Below are positions 12,053 to 24,809 of a DNA stretch of 64,000 nt, piece after piece; position 1 is the stretch's first letter, and each line of letters opens with the position of its first letter. The position numbers and the translations under genes are program-made. Below the pieces are notes generated by a model, which saw nothing but the letters and a program-made list of their open reading frames with translations, had not been told where the DNA came from and did no database searches. This stretch comes from Topomyia yanbarensis (lineage: Eukaryota; Arthropoda; Insecta; Diptera; Culicidae): NCBI RefSeq assembly GCF_030247195.1, contig NC_080672.1:10540001-10604000 (forward strand). Reading direction: 5' to 3'.

Positions 12053-14107
12053 CCGAGTCAGCCCATTGTACCTGTACGGAACAGTTGTAACGATATTAAT
12101 TAACCCACTATGCATACGACTGACAGCATTAGTTTCAGTGCCATCTATCCGTCAAAGGGAGACTGTCTCGCTGATGGAAATTTAAATCACCGAGATCTGC
12201 TCCACGCACTCCCCTTCGTTTTTCCCACCCGCAGAAAGGTCAGTTACAAATGCCGATGGGACTGAGCGAGAAGGAAAATGCTTTTGTTTTCCCAAGATCA
12301 CGCCACCAATTGTCTCAAAAGAAAGACTGATCAGATCACTTAAGTGGAGACTGTCGATCCCTTTACACGGCGGTCAGATAGAGTGAAACCATTAGCCATA
12401 GAATTAATTAAATCAATTTCGATGTGATATTTTTCTTACGGTACGGCTAAACTTGACAATATTTGTGTAGAACACGGTTACGGTGCAAAAGATTACTGTT
12501 TCTGTAAGCCGTTCTCATAAGAAAGCTTAAACCAGTGAAATAGGCAAGCAAAGTAGCCAATCAGTCCGAATTGTGCGGTCTGTACCAAGATAGTCAGGTA
12601 AGACATGAGCAGTAAAGTAGGTTATCTCACCTAATCGATCACGTTGACCAGGTTGAAAACCCGCGCCAACGTGGGTTTTTTTTGTTGGGGCTCGTAGAAC
12701 CGACAACTCGGCGCGTACGCTTCAGAGCGCCCCTCGTCGGAAAATACAGTTGCTACATAACACATCGTCGCATAGAAGGTCGGCAACATAACCCACCCGC
12801 CGAGCATTACGTGCAACGTCGGAACTATACTCTCCACGTGCCACCTGGCGGCACATAGCAAACCTGTCACGAAGCTATCGGAGACACCATCACCCACTCG
12901 AGCTATGTTTTATGGTACAAATTCGGGGATGATTGCTACGAATCGAGCAGCCTACTGAAACATTCTGCGTAAGTTCATCGAAAATCGACGCACGCGGTCG
13001 CTCACGCCTGCCGCCCGTCAACGTCACCAACCAGTTCCAATTACCGCCGTCACCGTCACCAATCAGTTCCTGTTACCGCCGTCAACGTCACCAATCAGTT
13101 CCAGATACCACCGCCAACGTCACCAACCAGTTCCCGTTACCGCCGTTCACCAACTGCAGGTCAGATCGATGCTAGGCTAATGAGTTAGCATAAGTGTAGG
13201 AGTAAAGCTTGTCCCGGGACCTAGAACAAATGTAAACCAACTGAAAATACACAATGTGATCATGAAGTGAAACGCTACTCCTCTCAAGCTTAAAGGTCAC
13301 CGGCAATCTCTCCCTAAGGCGAACGCGTAGATTTTAATTTAGTTTACCCGTGTTTATTTGAACCCGCGATTAGCTTACCTTTTCGATCTCCTACTCGGAT
13401 TTAGTCTTCTGCTCTTTTTTGCGTTCGGGAAAGTCGAATGAGACATTGTGTTTGAGCCACTTTCATTTACCCGCCCGTGGTTAGAGTCTCTGGCCGGACT
13501 ACCGTCTTGCGTCGGCAGCCTTCCTTACGGAAGTGGCGCTGAAGTTGCCGACGTTGTGTGCACGAACAAACCGTTACACAGTAACGTACGATCTCGCGTA
13601 TTTTTGGTTTTATTGGCGATATTTCGCGGGTGAATCACAGTGAAAACATTTGAACAGTATTAAAAAGTGATTTAGATGCGAGAGATAGTAAAGATTTGGT
13701 GGAAATAGTGTTACAAGTGGTTAAAAACGGTTTAGAAAACTTAATCAGTGACGCTAACGAAAATAAACAATCGCGCGCCATTGCTCCTGGCGAGAGTGTC
13801 TCGTTCGGCAGTGCAGTTGTAGGCCAGTGTCTATGCGATAATACTGTGGGCCGAAGCAGACAACTTATAGTCGAAAAATAATAGTGCGTCGGAAGATCAA
13901 AAAAATAAGAAAAGTTTTTTAAAGTGTCGGCAGCGACTAACCAAGAAGGACAAGTGTTTTTTTAGTGGCAAATCCACCCTGCAGGGCTTAAAAACTTTCC
14001 TTTCAAGGCCCCTCTTTGGGAAAAAAAAGAATTGTTGAAACAGTGTTGTTTCGCCTTACTGTGCGACGTAGAGGAGACAACCATAAATAAACCGGCACGC
14101 CCTAGAT
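12053..14107 (+). promoter_or_regulatory. 5' leader / internal promoter region of the LINE
   Basis: About 2 kb with no conserved ORF. I-clade LINEs carry an internal Pol II promoter at their 5' end, so this is the expected place (inference). It holds four tandem 32-bp units at 13017-13144 that may act as promoter repeats. Short frames here (for example 12933-13175 plus and 12897-12631 minus) are incidental. Confidence 0.5.
13017..13144 (+). repeat. Four tandem 32-bp units in the LINE leader
   Basis: Units start at 13017, 13049, 13081 and 13113. The shared core is AACGTCACCAACCAGTTCC, followed by a TTACCGCC-type end. The period is not a multiple of 3, so it is not a protein repeat. Confidence 0.85.
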
Positions 14108-15281
14108 ATGCCACCACCATCCCCCCCTGACTGGGGCGGGGATCCTCCCATCAGTCATTCCCTCCCGAGTTACCTAAATTCCGGGGACGTGATCGATCGA
14201 CGAACCCTGCTGATGAAGGCAGCTAACGAAGACGGACAAGAAGAACAACGCTTGCCATCGGATCCGTTCTTGATCATGCGTTCGGTACGAGATGTCCTTC
14301 AAGCCGACCCGACCAAACTGGTCAGCGCCACCAAAGAAGCACGAGGATCTAGATATGTACTCCGTACTATCTCTAGAAAGGTTTACAACGCCCTACTTTC
14401 CATAAAGGAGCTAGCAAATGGCCAAAAAGTTAAGGTTATACCTCATCCTACACTTGATATAGTGCAAGGGGTTATCTAGGACCCTGATACAATCAACATG
14501 AGTGAAAGTGACTTTCTAAAGGAACTGCAAGATCAAGGCGTAGTTCGGATCCGTAGGATCACTAAAATGATCGACAAGAGCCCTACGAACACGCCACTCG
14601 TAGTTCTCTCTTTCGCTGGTTCCAATCTCCCAGAAAGCATTTACCTCGGACTTCTTCGCACCAACATACGCCCTTACTACCATGATGTGTTACAACTGCG
14701 GATGCTTCGGACACGGTAGTCGGTCTTGTCCGAATCAGGCGGTCTGCCTCAATTGTAGCCAAGCCCACGAATCCAGCAAAGAAAACCCTTGTGTCAACAC
14801 CAGCAAATGCGTAAATTGCGCCCAAGAACACCAAACTCGCTACCGAAAATGCCCGAAGTATGTGGAAGAAGAAGAAGTCATCAAGATCAAAACCAACAGA
14901 AACCTGACATTCCCCGAAGCCAGGGCGTTGCTAGCTAAGAAAATCTCCGGCATGAATTTTTCCAATGCAGTCCGCGGAGAACCCAAACCCGACAACCGGG
15001 ACAAAACCATCCAACTTCTTCGTGAGGAAATCCGAAAACTGAAACAGGTCAAACAACAACAGACAGAGGATGAGAAGGACAAGGAGATCAAGTATCTCAA
15101 ACAACAAGGCGCGAAGTTACAAAAACAGTGTCAAGCCACCCTTGCCGAATTGCAATCCCTCCGTCACGCGTTCAATGAACTCAGCATGAAGCTCGACAGT
15201 GGTTCCCGTGACCCAACCCCCCCCCCCGGGGGAAATCGGCCTAACCGGAACAAAACCAAAAAAAAAAGGAAAGTTCGCTGA
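14108..15281 (+). pseudogene. LINE ORF1 (gag-like, three CCHC zinc knuckles), broken
   Basis: ORF1 starts at the ATG at 14108. It stays in one frame through an in-frame TAG at 14477-14479 and on to 14719, and then must shift to the frame of 14682-15281. The shifted part has three consecutive knuckle-type motifs: CYNCGCFGHGSRSC, then CLNCSQAHESSKENPC, then CVNCAQEHQTRYRKC. An Arg/Lys/Glu-rich, probably coiled segment follows (about 15000-15180). Homopolymer runs (C11 near 15220, A10 near 15260) probably caused another shift, since a Pro/Arg-rich frame continues to 15522. I-type ORF1 proteins bind element RNA and form the ribonucleoprotein for target-primed integration. Three or more lesions mean the protein is not made. 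Confidence 0.85.
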
Positions 15282-15975
15282 GCCTACACCCCCGACGCAG
15301 ATTCTAACCAGATCATCTTATCAAACAGAACCCCGCCGGTCCAACAGAATGAAGGAGAGGGAGACTAACGTCGACCGCCTGAGAAAATCCCGCAGCCCCA
15401 TCCAGAAATACTCTCTTTCGACCTGCATCAAAGTCAGTCTTTGCTGGCTAGGTCTAGCTCCACAAGCTCCATCAGTATGTCCAGCAAAGATATCAGTTCA
15501 GACACAACAACGCAGGGCATAAACATCGAATAAAACAATTACCCGATCCAGAACAACAGGCCAGTCAATCCCAAACAAGCCAGCACATTCAATAGTTCCA
15601 AGGATAAACCAAACAGTCCCCCCCGTACCGGCCCTGACCGGGGATGTTCCGAGTAACACCGATGCTCCCCCGGCGGCTGCCGGTACGGGTCTGGGTATCC
15701 CCCAGGCAAGTAACACCCTCCTGTACAACATAGAAAACAGACCACTGCCCATCACTTTTTACAGCAAAATTGTAAACGCATCTGAAGAGCAACTCGCCAA
15801 AAACTACGTCGATACAACCCCACCGATCCATAAGCAGAAATCTCCAGCACGAATTTCCCCACAAGTTTCGACAGGGAGCCCTGTCGAAAGGAGGGATAGC
15901 CGCGACTCCAGGGCCCGAGGCTCTTGCCGTGCCAACCGCAGCCAAACAATAGACAGTGACATTACTCCATCACTA

Positions 15976-16720
15976 GTGAAGGACCGAATCACTCTCGCTC
16001 TACAATGGAACATGAACGGTCTTAGAGGCGGTTTAGGGGACCTACAGCTGCTGATCTCCCAGTCCCAGCCAATCTGTCTAGCCCTGCAAGAAACGCACAT
16101 ACGAAACAGCATTGATCCGGGTCCGTGGTTGGGAAACCGCTACTCCTGGGATGCCAAAATTGGAAACAACATATTCCAGACTATCGGGCTTGGAATCCGG
16201 ACTGACGTTCCATCAGACTCGGTCCAGACACGGAACTGATAGCCGTCGCGCGAATCATTTCTTATCCGGTCAGGTGCTCAGTCGTTTCATTGTACCTCCC
16301 AGCCGAAGTACGGGATGTTGGTACGAAACTAAAAAACATGCTGGAGCAACTCGAAACTCCTTTTCTCGTGATGGGAGATTTTAACGCTCACCACACCTTG
16401 AGGGGATCCAACAGATGCGATCAACGGGGTAACCAGATAGCCGAGGCTATCGAGGATTGCAGGCTATCATACTGAACGATGGAAATCCCACCTATATTCA
16501 AGGCCAATACATGTCGGGTCTGGATTTATCCATCTGTTCAGCCGATTTCGCGGGGACATGCAAGTGGACCGTCCTTGCCGACCCCGGTAACAGCGACCAT
16601 TTTCCAATTCATCTGTGTTGCACGACCACTCTCCACCAACTACTACCCGACGTCGCCGCTGGATATACGACCGCGCAGACTGGTACGGATACGAAGACGC
16701 AATTTCCGACGCCCTAGAGC
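15976..16720 (+). pseudogene. LINE ORF2, AP-endonuclease domain, broken
   Basis: The domain opens with a LALQWNMNGLRGG strand and LALQETH (the metal-binding Glu motif) in one frame (15976-16239). It continues with MGDFNAHH in a second frame (near 16370) and NSDHFPIHL in a third (near 16597). These are the three hallmark motifs of the LINE endonuclease that nicks target DNA to prime reverse transcription. All motif residues survive, but they sit in three different frames, so at least two indels have occurred. Confidence 0.85.
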
Positions 16721-16747
16721 AAGATACCATACACCCCTGACCAGTTA

Positions 16748-18083
16748 ATGGAAATCTTCGCCCTTGCAGCCGAACATAATATACCTCGAACTAGTGGCAA
16801 GCCTTCTCCTCGACCCATACATTGGTGGAATTCAGAGGTCAAAGCGGCTATCAGATATCGCCGCACGGCCCTAAGATCTCTGAAAAGGACACCTTTAAAT
16901 CACCCACTGAGAGAACAGAGAGCAATAAATTTGCGTATCGCCAGAAACGCAGCTAGAAAGTCCATCAAAGAAGCAAAAAAGGAAGAGCTGGAACGCCTTT
17001 CTCGAATTGTGGAGGAGAGTCAATGCTCTCAGTGGCAAGAGAAGGCAAGATGGCTTCTCACTCATTGTCAATGGGAGCACTATGACTGACCCGCTGACGA
17101 ACTCGGTAGACACTTCTGCACTATGTCTGCCGACACTGCTCTCCCGCCAACCTTCCTAGCACGACTACAGAAACGAGGTAGAACCCAGATATCATTTCCA
17201 CCAGACACCGAGCAAAACTTCAACAGGGCATTCTCAGGTCAAGAATTGACAGCAGCCCTCGCCGCTGCCCACGGTCAAACTGCTGGACTCGATGAGGTCG
17301 GGTACCCCTTACTGCGACACGCTCCACCCGCCGGGAAAAGAGCTTTACTAGAGTGTCTGAATCGTATCTGGGATGGCCAACCTATTCCATCATCTTGGAA
17401 AATGGCCTTGATAATTCCTATCCCTAAGGGAGGGGGAGGACCCCGAACCCTGAACGACTTCCGCCCCATAAGCCTACTTTCTTGCCTCGGGAAGGTTATG
17501 GAACGGATGGTCAATAAATGCCTTATGACCTTCTTGGAGGAGAATAACCACCTGGACCAGCGCTAGTTTGCCTTCCGCAAAGGAGCGGGGACCGGATCCC
17601 ATCTTGGAGCTTTTGGAGAGATACTTCGTCAAGCTCTAGCCAACGACCAACATGCAGACATCGCTATTTTAGACATCGCCAAAGCATACAACACGGTTAG
17701 CCGAGAGGAAGTTCTTAGACAGCTGGCCAACTGGGGAGTTACCTGAAACTTAGGCAGCTTTATAAAGGACTATCTCCACGATCGCACATTCCGTGTAGGA
17801 ATCGGTGGTCAGCAATCTAGAATCTTCACTGAAGAAAACGGGGTCCCCCAAGGATCCGTGCTTGCTGTTTCACTGTTTTTGGTCAGCATGAACTCGCTCT
17901 TCGCCACCCTCCCAGAGGGTGTCCATATTTTTGTCTACGCCGATGACATCATGATCGTAGTAGTAGGGAAGTCAACGACCCGAGTGAGAATAAAGCTGCA
18001 GGCTGTTAGTCGGTGGACCGAAACAGTGGAGTTTAACCTGGCAGCTGCTAAGTGCTCCATCGCACACTGCTGTAATTCGCATC
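16748..18083 (+). pseudogene. LINE ORF2, reverse transcriptase domain, broken
   Basis: Motifs in order: GLDEVGYPLL (near 17284), FRPISLLSCLGKVMERMV (near 17460), FAFRKGAGTGSHLG (near 17568, just after an in-frame TAG), ILDIAKAYNTV (near 17665), NGVPQGSVLA (near 17840), and the catalytic FVYADD (near 17934). Internal stops occur near 17087, 17566 and 17743. Most of the domain lies in one frame, and the part after the palm moves to another frame at about 18084. This polymerase would copy LINE RNA at the nicked target. Confidence 0.85.
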
Positions 18084-19523
18084 ATGTTGCCACTAGTCGA
18101 ACTAAATGGCACTCTGATTCCCTTCCGTCGGGAACCGAAGGTCCTCGGCATCACACTGGATCGGCGCCTCACCTTCATGCCGCATTTTCGATCTCTCAAA
18201 CGAGATTGCGAAAGCAGGAAACGGCTAATCCGGACCATCAGTTACAGGCATCCGACCTGGAATAGGAAGACCGCCCTCAGCGTTGGAGGGGCTCTGATTC
18301 ATAGCAAGATCTACTATGGACTCGAGATTACAAGCCACAACTGGGACGGTTTCATGACTGTATTGGCTCCTCTGTACAACAGCACGATACGACTGGCTTC
18401 CAATTTACTCCCAAGCACCCCAGCGGAAGCTGTTTGTGTCGAGGCCGGTATGCTTCCCTTCCGGTGGGCCGCTGCCAACATTATGATTCGATGTGCCCTA
18501 AGATATCTGGAGAGGACATCGGGCAACGACTGCAGCTTACTACAGTCCGCCCAAAACATATTTCGCGAGTATACCGGTACGGAACTTCCCCAACTGGCAC
18601 GTCTTCATAGACTCCGGGACCGTTCCTGGTACGAAAGTCGGCCGTGCACGAACACCAGCTTATCTAGGTCACTTGGCGCTGGACCCTCCCCAGAGGTAGC
18701 CCGAGCTAAGTTCTACCAACTAATGAAAGATCGGTTCACAAACCACGTCCGGATCTTCACAGATGCGTCCAAGCTAGTCGACAGAGTTGGAGTGGGAGTC
18801 CGGGGGATAGGCACAGGCCTCGCCTTTCGCCTCCCTCCAATCTGCTCCGTATTCTCAGCAGAAGCCGCAGCGATTAGCCTTGCGCAGGCCAACAAAACAG
18901 ATGGCATCCCGACCGTTATACTATCCGACTCCCTGTCGGTAATCACCGCCTTGGAAACTGGTACATCCCGCCACCCGTACATACAGGCTATCGAGAACTA
19001 CTGCGATTCGCTGACTACAATTTGTTGGGTTCCTGGTCATTGTGGGATCAGCGGAAATGAAGAAGCCGATGCGCTGGCAGCGCGCGGGAGACGTACCGTG
19101 AAACTGCTTACCAAATTGGTACCCTCCTCAGATATAGTCACAGAATTCCGGAGGAAAACAAGAGAACATTTCACCACCCATTGGAGGAACCAATACGGTC
19201 ACCCCCAGGAGGTTAAAGGGGAGCTAGCATGTTGGATTGACCGCCCCACAAGACTCGAGCAGAGAGCCCTCTCCCGATTGCGAACTGGCCACACCAAGAT
19301 CACCCACGAACACACAATCACCAGGGTCGATCCACCTGTGTGCCCTATATGCCAAATAAGGCTTACTGTGGAACACCTCTTGGTGAACTGTCCGGAGTTC
19401 GCCAACCTCCGTATCCTCCACCGACTCCCACTCTCCATCAGGAACATCCTAGCAAACGATCCAGTGAGCGAAGACACTTTAATCTCCTTTTTAAGAGATG
19501 CGAGGCTACTCGAACGCATCTAG
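18084..19523 (+). pseudogene. LINE ORF2 C-terminal part: RT thumb, RNase H and Cys-His finger
   Basis: The longest open block of the element (479 codons). After the RT thumb it carries RNase H with all four acidic positions: FTDASK (near 18754), AEAAAISLA (near 18861), LSDSLSVITAL (near 18925) and GNEEADALA (near 19058), the last preceded by WVPGHCGI. A C-terminal finger CPICQ...VEHLLVNCPEF follows near 19340. RNase H removes the RNA strand of the hybrid and is typical of the I, Loa, R1 and related groups. The block is intact in itself but out of frame with the RT palm upstream, so it is listed as part of a pseudogene. Confidence 0.85.
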
Positions 19524-19964
19524 TACACGAAGATCGAACGCACTAAACATCTCTTGCAATCTAATTTGTACAATCCCACAGGCCCTCCGCCTCACTCGGA
19601 CCGAATGTAGGGGGATTTAACCGCGGCTCAAACAACAAACAACCACGACCACCCGCAACATCCATGATAACTACACACCATGCGGGCCCTCCGCCTCACC
19701 TTTAGCGCGGGTGTAGGGGAGGTTTCCCGCGGACCATCAACACTACCGAGCATCGACCCATCGAGCTGAAACCAATGCGAAAGAAGGATGAAACACTGCG
19801 GACCCACCGGTCTTAAGACACACAACTGCACCGAACAAGATACGACACAAGCAATAACTAAATGACATACACTTGTTAATGCAATGTAACATACCTTTTC
19901 TTACCTAATGGGCGAATGACCTTATGATTAAAGCCCAAATAAAAAAATAACTAACTAACTAACT
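19524..19964 (+). other. LINE 3' UTR with (TAAC) tail
   Basis: About 440 bp after the ORF2 stop. Two segments with GGCCCTCCGCCTCAC occur near 19580 and 19685, a small internal repeat. It ends AAGCCCAAATAAAAAAA then four TAAC units. Confidence 0.7.
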
Positions 19965-19975
19965 AAGAACAATAC
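19965..19975. repeat. Right target-site duplication of the I-clade LINE
   Basis: AAGAACAATAC, identical to 12042-12052. Confidence 0.8.
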
Positions 19976-22539
19976 ATTTTTAGTTCATCACAGAATTTCT
20001 TGTTATAGGAATGAGGTTTTTTTTAATTCGATTCCTAGATAGATTAAACATGCAATACCATTGGCGGAGTTCAAAAGACTATTTATTACACACGTAAAAT
20101 CTGTTTTGTAGTCCGATTTTTTGGTTTTTTATATCTTAAGGTTATTTGAATAACTATGTAATACCATGAGAAGTGTAGTTTTTTTTCTCTTCTTTTAATT
20201 GCATTTAGATACGTTACATTACGTTGGATTTTTGTTACTTATTTATCAAAGTAATTAAAAAATGTTTAAATATGTCCACAGAAGTCAGAGCCACGCGCGC
20301 ACTTTTCATATCAAAATATTTGTTTTTATTTTGTTGGCACCTAGGGTGATGAGCCTATGTTTTATTGGCACTCACGTTTCATATTTCGGATATACGTGAT
20401 GCGTTTTTCTTCACTGACATCTGAAAACATGCTTCTGTAGGTGTTTCTAAAGAACGGGCAGACTCAACTGGGTTTGCGCCTACCGCAAGGCAAGGGAGTA
20501 GCTGGAGATTTTGGTGGGTGAGAAGATTGAGTTATGTTAGAGCAGTTGCAGTTTTCATATGTTTTCAAAATGTTGCGAAACTAATCTGAAGCGATCCTTG
20601 GTAGTCAAACAAAGAGTAACGCCGCCTTATTGGAAACAAATGTTGTCAAGACTACTGGCTTCTTGCTCGAGCATGAAATAGGCTATTAACATGATTTTAA
20701 ACCTTAACTCTTCCGTAAAACACGCCAACTTGTTGAGAAGGGTGTCAAATAGATTCTTCGCGATCATCGACCACCGCCGCTACATTTTCTTCACTACATA
20801 CTGGATGTGGTCGATTTGGTCGTTTATCATCCAATAACTGCGATTCTAACATGTGGATTGTTTGGCAGATAGTGGATTAAATAGGTCGATTATGTCGCCA
20901 ATACATTGATCGGAGTGCACGAAATACATTCCTCACAGAGCACTGATTTTCGTAATACCGTTGAACAATTTGACGACTGTGAGCCGTTGTAAGTCATTCC
21001 ATTTTAAAATGGCAAACAACACTGAACAACAATAGCATGGCAGTTTGTTGCACCCGTTAATCACTAAAAAATGCCATGTTAAAAACTTCAAGTTGAATCA
21101 CCCTACACAATACAAAACTGAAAATTTTAATACTAGAACTTATTTTCCCCAGCAGCAGTTGGAGCTGGGGTTACTGAAAATTACTGAGTGCAAATAGAGA
21201 TCATGATTATTAAGATTTGATAGAGCAACGAAAATCGCTATTTTTGCTATTCATTTTCGTAGAATCGAAAAAAGAAAGACGTTTTACGTGAGTTTAATTT
21301 GATTTTCATTTGTCTCGTAAGATGGGGCTTTGTCTTTCTTGTTTTGTTTTGCATGTATTTAGTGACGAAGACGACAGTGAGAAGACGAAGGTGAATCCAC
21401 TGAATTTCTTCATAGATTGACATGAGCATTTTAGACCCTGCTCAACTACTTTATGCAGAGAAGAATGACTAGATTCATATAAATAAAACAAAATGACTAG
21501 ATTCCTCTGATTTCTCCACGCAACACAAACACAGTTGGGACTGGTGAGCAGCATTGTCACCCTTTCGTCCCACCCTCCCTATAAGGCAAAGAGCTTATAA
21601 CTACTAGAGGAAACCTACAGCTGTTAGCAAAGACGCTTCATTACCTCACTCTTACATATGATGAATATGTAACGCTTGGTAATATGCGTAGGAAAAATAT
21701 GTTCGGCTTTGTCATTAGTTTTTTTTTAGAGTTGTTCTATTGAAGCTATAGAGTTGGGTTCTCGGAAGAGCTCCCTATCAGAATCACTCACTACAATTGC
21801 AGACGAAACGAGAAATATCACCCACTAAAACGCTACTTAAGGCCAATTGTAGCGGACCGTGATTCTGATTGTGATGTACACATTGTACGGTTCAGATTTG
21901 TTCGCGCTTGAGACCGCGTTGATCAGATTATAAGTGTAATAGCGTTCACTCAATCATCCTGGCGTTTGTCTGCTTTTGAATTCATAGTTGTAGTCGTTCG
22001 TTGACGATCGCGATTACCTGTTCGCCTTTATGTATCATGGCGAGGGGCTCGAGCGTTTGTAAGTGAACATATTCGATTGTGCGGACTTTTGCATCTCGCG
22101 TGTGCTAGCGTGCAACTTCGCGTGTATAAATTCGATTTTATAACCGTGTGCCCATTTTCATTTTTGCGTGTGTATATGGCACTTAATTTTCAGTATTCGC
22201 TTCAGGTGTTAGAGAGAGTGAGTTTCCCCGTATCACTGATTTCCGGTCGTGGCGCCATACAGCGTGTTGTCTAGTAGATATGAGCGTTATTTTTATTAGT
22301 CGAACTGAATGTTCCTAGCAACATAATTGCTGGAAAAACTACCGACCTAGCCAAACTACGATTTCGTGGCTGTTATTTTTTGTCGCATTACCACACTGAC
22401 CTGGGACACGAAACGTTATCCATTCATATCATATCATGTCGCCCTATGTCCGAGGACACCATAAGGAAGGATCCATAGTGTGAGTAAGATCGTAACGCTA
22501 TCCATGTAACATCCTGTGCACTAGGGATCGTTACGTACT
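19976..22539. other. Unassigned intergenic DNA
   Basis: No frame longer than 85 codons and no domain recognised. The 5' part continues the sequence interrupted by the LINE. A CpG-richer island near 21950-22260 contains a GTAAGT-type splice-donor-like site after CGAGCGTTT at about 22060, but nothing else supports an exon. Confidence 0.35.
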
Positions 22540-22810
22540 GGCCACCCTCTTTCAAATGATACACATATTCTCACTCCTTTGTGGTGACCAAAGGTCGCCA
22601 TCTTGGATTTCAAAATGGCGCCAATTATCAAATTTCGATGTTTCCTCACCACCTCCTTTCAAATGACACCCATATTGATGATGGTTCTCACTATTTTCTG
22701 GTCACCATTTTGAATTTTAAAATGGTGTTAAACATCCATTTCCGATGTCTGATGACCACCCTCTTTCAAATCACAACTAGATTGATGATGGTTTTCATTG
22801 ATTTGTGATA
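22540..22810 (+). repeat. ~115-bp minisatellite, plus orientation
   Basis: About two and a half imperfect units with the order CCTTTCAAATGA, CATATTGATGATGGTT, GGTCACCATTTTG, AAAATGG and TTTCGATGT. The same unit is seen in minus orientation at 11765-12010. Confidence 0.75.
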
Positions 22811-22834
22811 AATAATTTCTGAAACCATTCATAG

Positions 22835-23012
22835 TGTAAAAATGGTATTTCTCTCCTTATAGGGCAATAGTGGTATATCCTTTTAACCCATTTTTGCGCT
22901 AAGGTTTTTTATCCCATTTCTGCTCTGACTGGTACTTAAACCGGTTTTGCTCTTAATAAAACGTATACCGTTTTTGCTCGCAGTGAATTTTTAACCCACT
23001 CTTGCTCTCAGC
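22835..23012 (+). repeat. Degenerate short tandem repeat
   Basis: Five or six imperfect units of about 33 bp with a core TTTTAACCCATTTTTGCTC. Divergence is high, so the array is old. Confidence 0.6.
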
Positions 23013-24809
23013 CTCTCATGTATAGCATAGCCTAACCGAATCTCATCTTTTTTAGACTTTCTATGGATGGCCAGCTTCCTCCAAAGAAGAACCAACCCTG
23101 AATCGACCGAAATATATTTGGGACATTTCACCACAAGCGAAATGGTAACGTAACCGAGTGTACAACTATTCAAAAGCAATAATGAAAGCAACACAAATAT
23201 GGATACAAAACACAGGGGAATTGTATCCACACTTGTCCTAATGGAGCTATATTTGTCCGGGTTTGGTATTCGCCACCTGATGCCGATAACAGAGCTTCGT
23301 TCTACTTCTTGTCGACTGCAGTACCACCGATAGAATAGAGCTACATCGTCTGTTACCTAAAAGCCCTCCGTAATTTTTGGCAGGTTTTTTTTGCTACGGT
23401 TAGGACACATACCAATCTTGGGTAACTATTTTCCACCGAAACTTCAATTTATTTTTAGCGTTTCCGTCTTTTTTCTTTGTTTTTTTTCTCAATTTTCTGC
23501 TTCTGGAAAGGAGTGCCATGTTCAGCTTCCGGATCGAAAAGAGGGAGTATTTGAACCTCGACGACAAACTGAGATAGTGCGGTTTGTTCCCGACGGGCGC
23601 GGGCGGTGCCGTGAAGGATGGCGGTCGTTTGTTTGAACGAACGGTTCGCTGGTTGCACAAGGAAAATATCTGAGGCTGGATTTAGCGTACCAATGTTGTA
23701 ACACTAGGAGGAGCAACCCCATCTATCATTCATTATCATCATCAACGCAGCAAATATGGTTCTACTTGTCGACACTGGGATGTTGGGATGTGTTAAAGGT
23801 TGGTGCGTGTCCCGGAGGTGTACCGCCGCTTACGCCACAAGTTTTCGGTACACTGAAGCTTAGCGAAAGAAGAGCTGTAGGGTGTGAAATGCAGGTGAGC
23901 GGAATAAATTTGAAGTTGACACAATGTTACGGTGGTTATTATGGCTGTGTACTTGGAATGCTTTATTATTTGTTTAGCTTGATAATTCAGCTCAGAATCG
24001 TATTAGCTCAGCTGTAGCACTTTGATTTATTTATTCTTGCTTGAATGTTTGGTCGTGTCACTCCAGTGGACATTCGTCCACGAATTTCAATATTTGACTT
24101 ATATCTTTGGTATAATCACTTAAAAATTTCTTGCCGGAGTTGGTAGTACCCTAGTGGGCAATCTCAGTTGTACAGATAATCTCATTGAATCAAAAAATCA
24201 AAAAGGGCGTATGCCGTTTTTTGTTTTGTTCGTTCTCAATTCAAATTTCAAAAGCAGTTTGATTTGTGAACCTGTCGGTCCATTGTAATCAACTTATTTA
24301 ATGATTAATAAAAAATGGCCAGTACGTATTAGTTTGCCTCGCATTTTATAACCTGTTAGAAACATTTCCATACTAATTTCCATAACAACTTTCAACACGA
24401 AGCGCTACTCTGGGAAGCAACCAATCGCTCTCAAAATTTGGGATCCCAAAAGGAACACAAAGAGTGCTGTAGTCGATAATTAGGATAATTATTTATTTTT
24501 CTCATACAATCGCGAGCCAACCCAACGGACACCCTTATGCAGCTATTCATAAGAGTGATATTCACGATGAAAATACTAAATCTCAAGGAGTATTTTTCGT
24601 AATTGTAAAATAAAATTGTACCTTTCACGGCGTGTTTGGTAGAAAAAGTTTATTCGAAACAAATCAGAAACTTTAGAGTCTTCAGTATGTGATAGAATGA
24701 ACTTTTCTTTATTATTTTCAATCAAAAGTAAAATAATCGGTCTGCGGCTCCAGAACAACTTTTAATTTTAAAGAATTTTTATTTTAAACTACTAGTTTAC
24801 AAAGAAACT
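23013..24809. other. Unassigned intergenic DNA
   Basis: A more GC-rich patch at 23500-23660 gives overlapping short frames on both strands without any motif. Nothing else supported. Confidence 0.35.

Larger units (their letters stand above)
12053..19964 (+). mobile_element. Full-length but decayed I-clade non-LTR retrotransposon (7.9 kb)
   Basis: Order: ~2.05-kb 5' leader, ORF1 with three zinc knuckles, ORF2 with AP endonuclease, reverse transcriptase, RNase H and a C-terminal Cys-His finger, then a short 3' UTR ending in A7 and (TAAC)4. RNase H plus three CCHC knuckles plus a short 3' tandem repeat instead of poly(A) are traits of the I clade. An 11-bp target-site duplication flanks it, so it inserted as a full-length copy. 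Several frameshifts and stops in both ORFs show it is now inactive. Confidence 0.85.

Noticed and set aside
12042..12060. Functional I-clade LINE
   Set aside because: Although ends and target duplication are intact, ORF1 and ORF2 need several frame changes and stop read-throughs.
12631..12897. 88-codon minus-strand frame inside the LINE leader
   Set aside because: No homology recognised and antisense to an element whose leader is not expected to code on that strand.
15498..16112. Overlapping minus-strand frames of 65-118 codons
   Set aside because: Antisense of the C-rich end of ORF1 and the ORF2 start of the LINE. No motif, and the sense strand carries the clear LINE domains.
23400..23722. 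Overlapping frames on both strands in a GC-richer patch
   Set aside because: No motif, and similar lengths in several frames argue for composition rather than coding.
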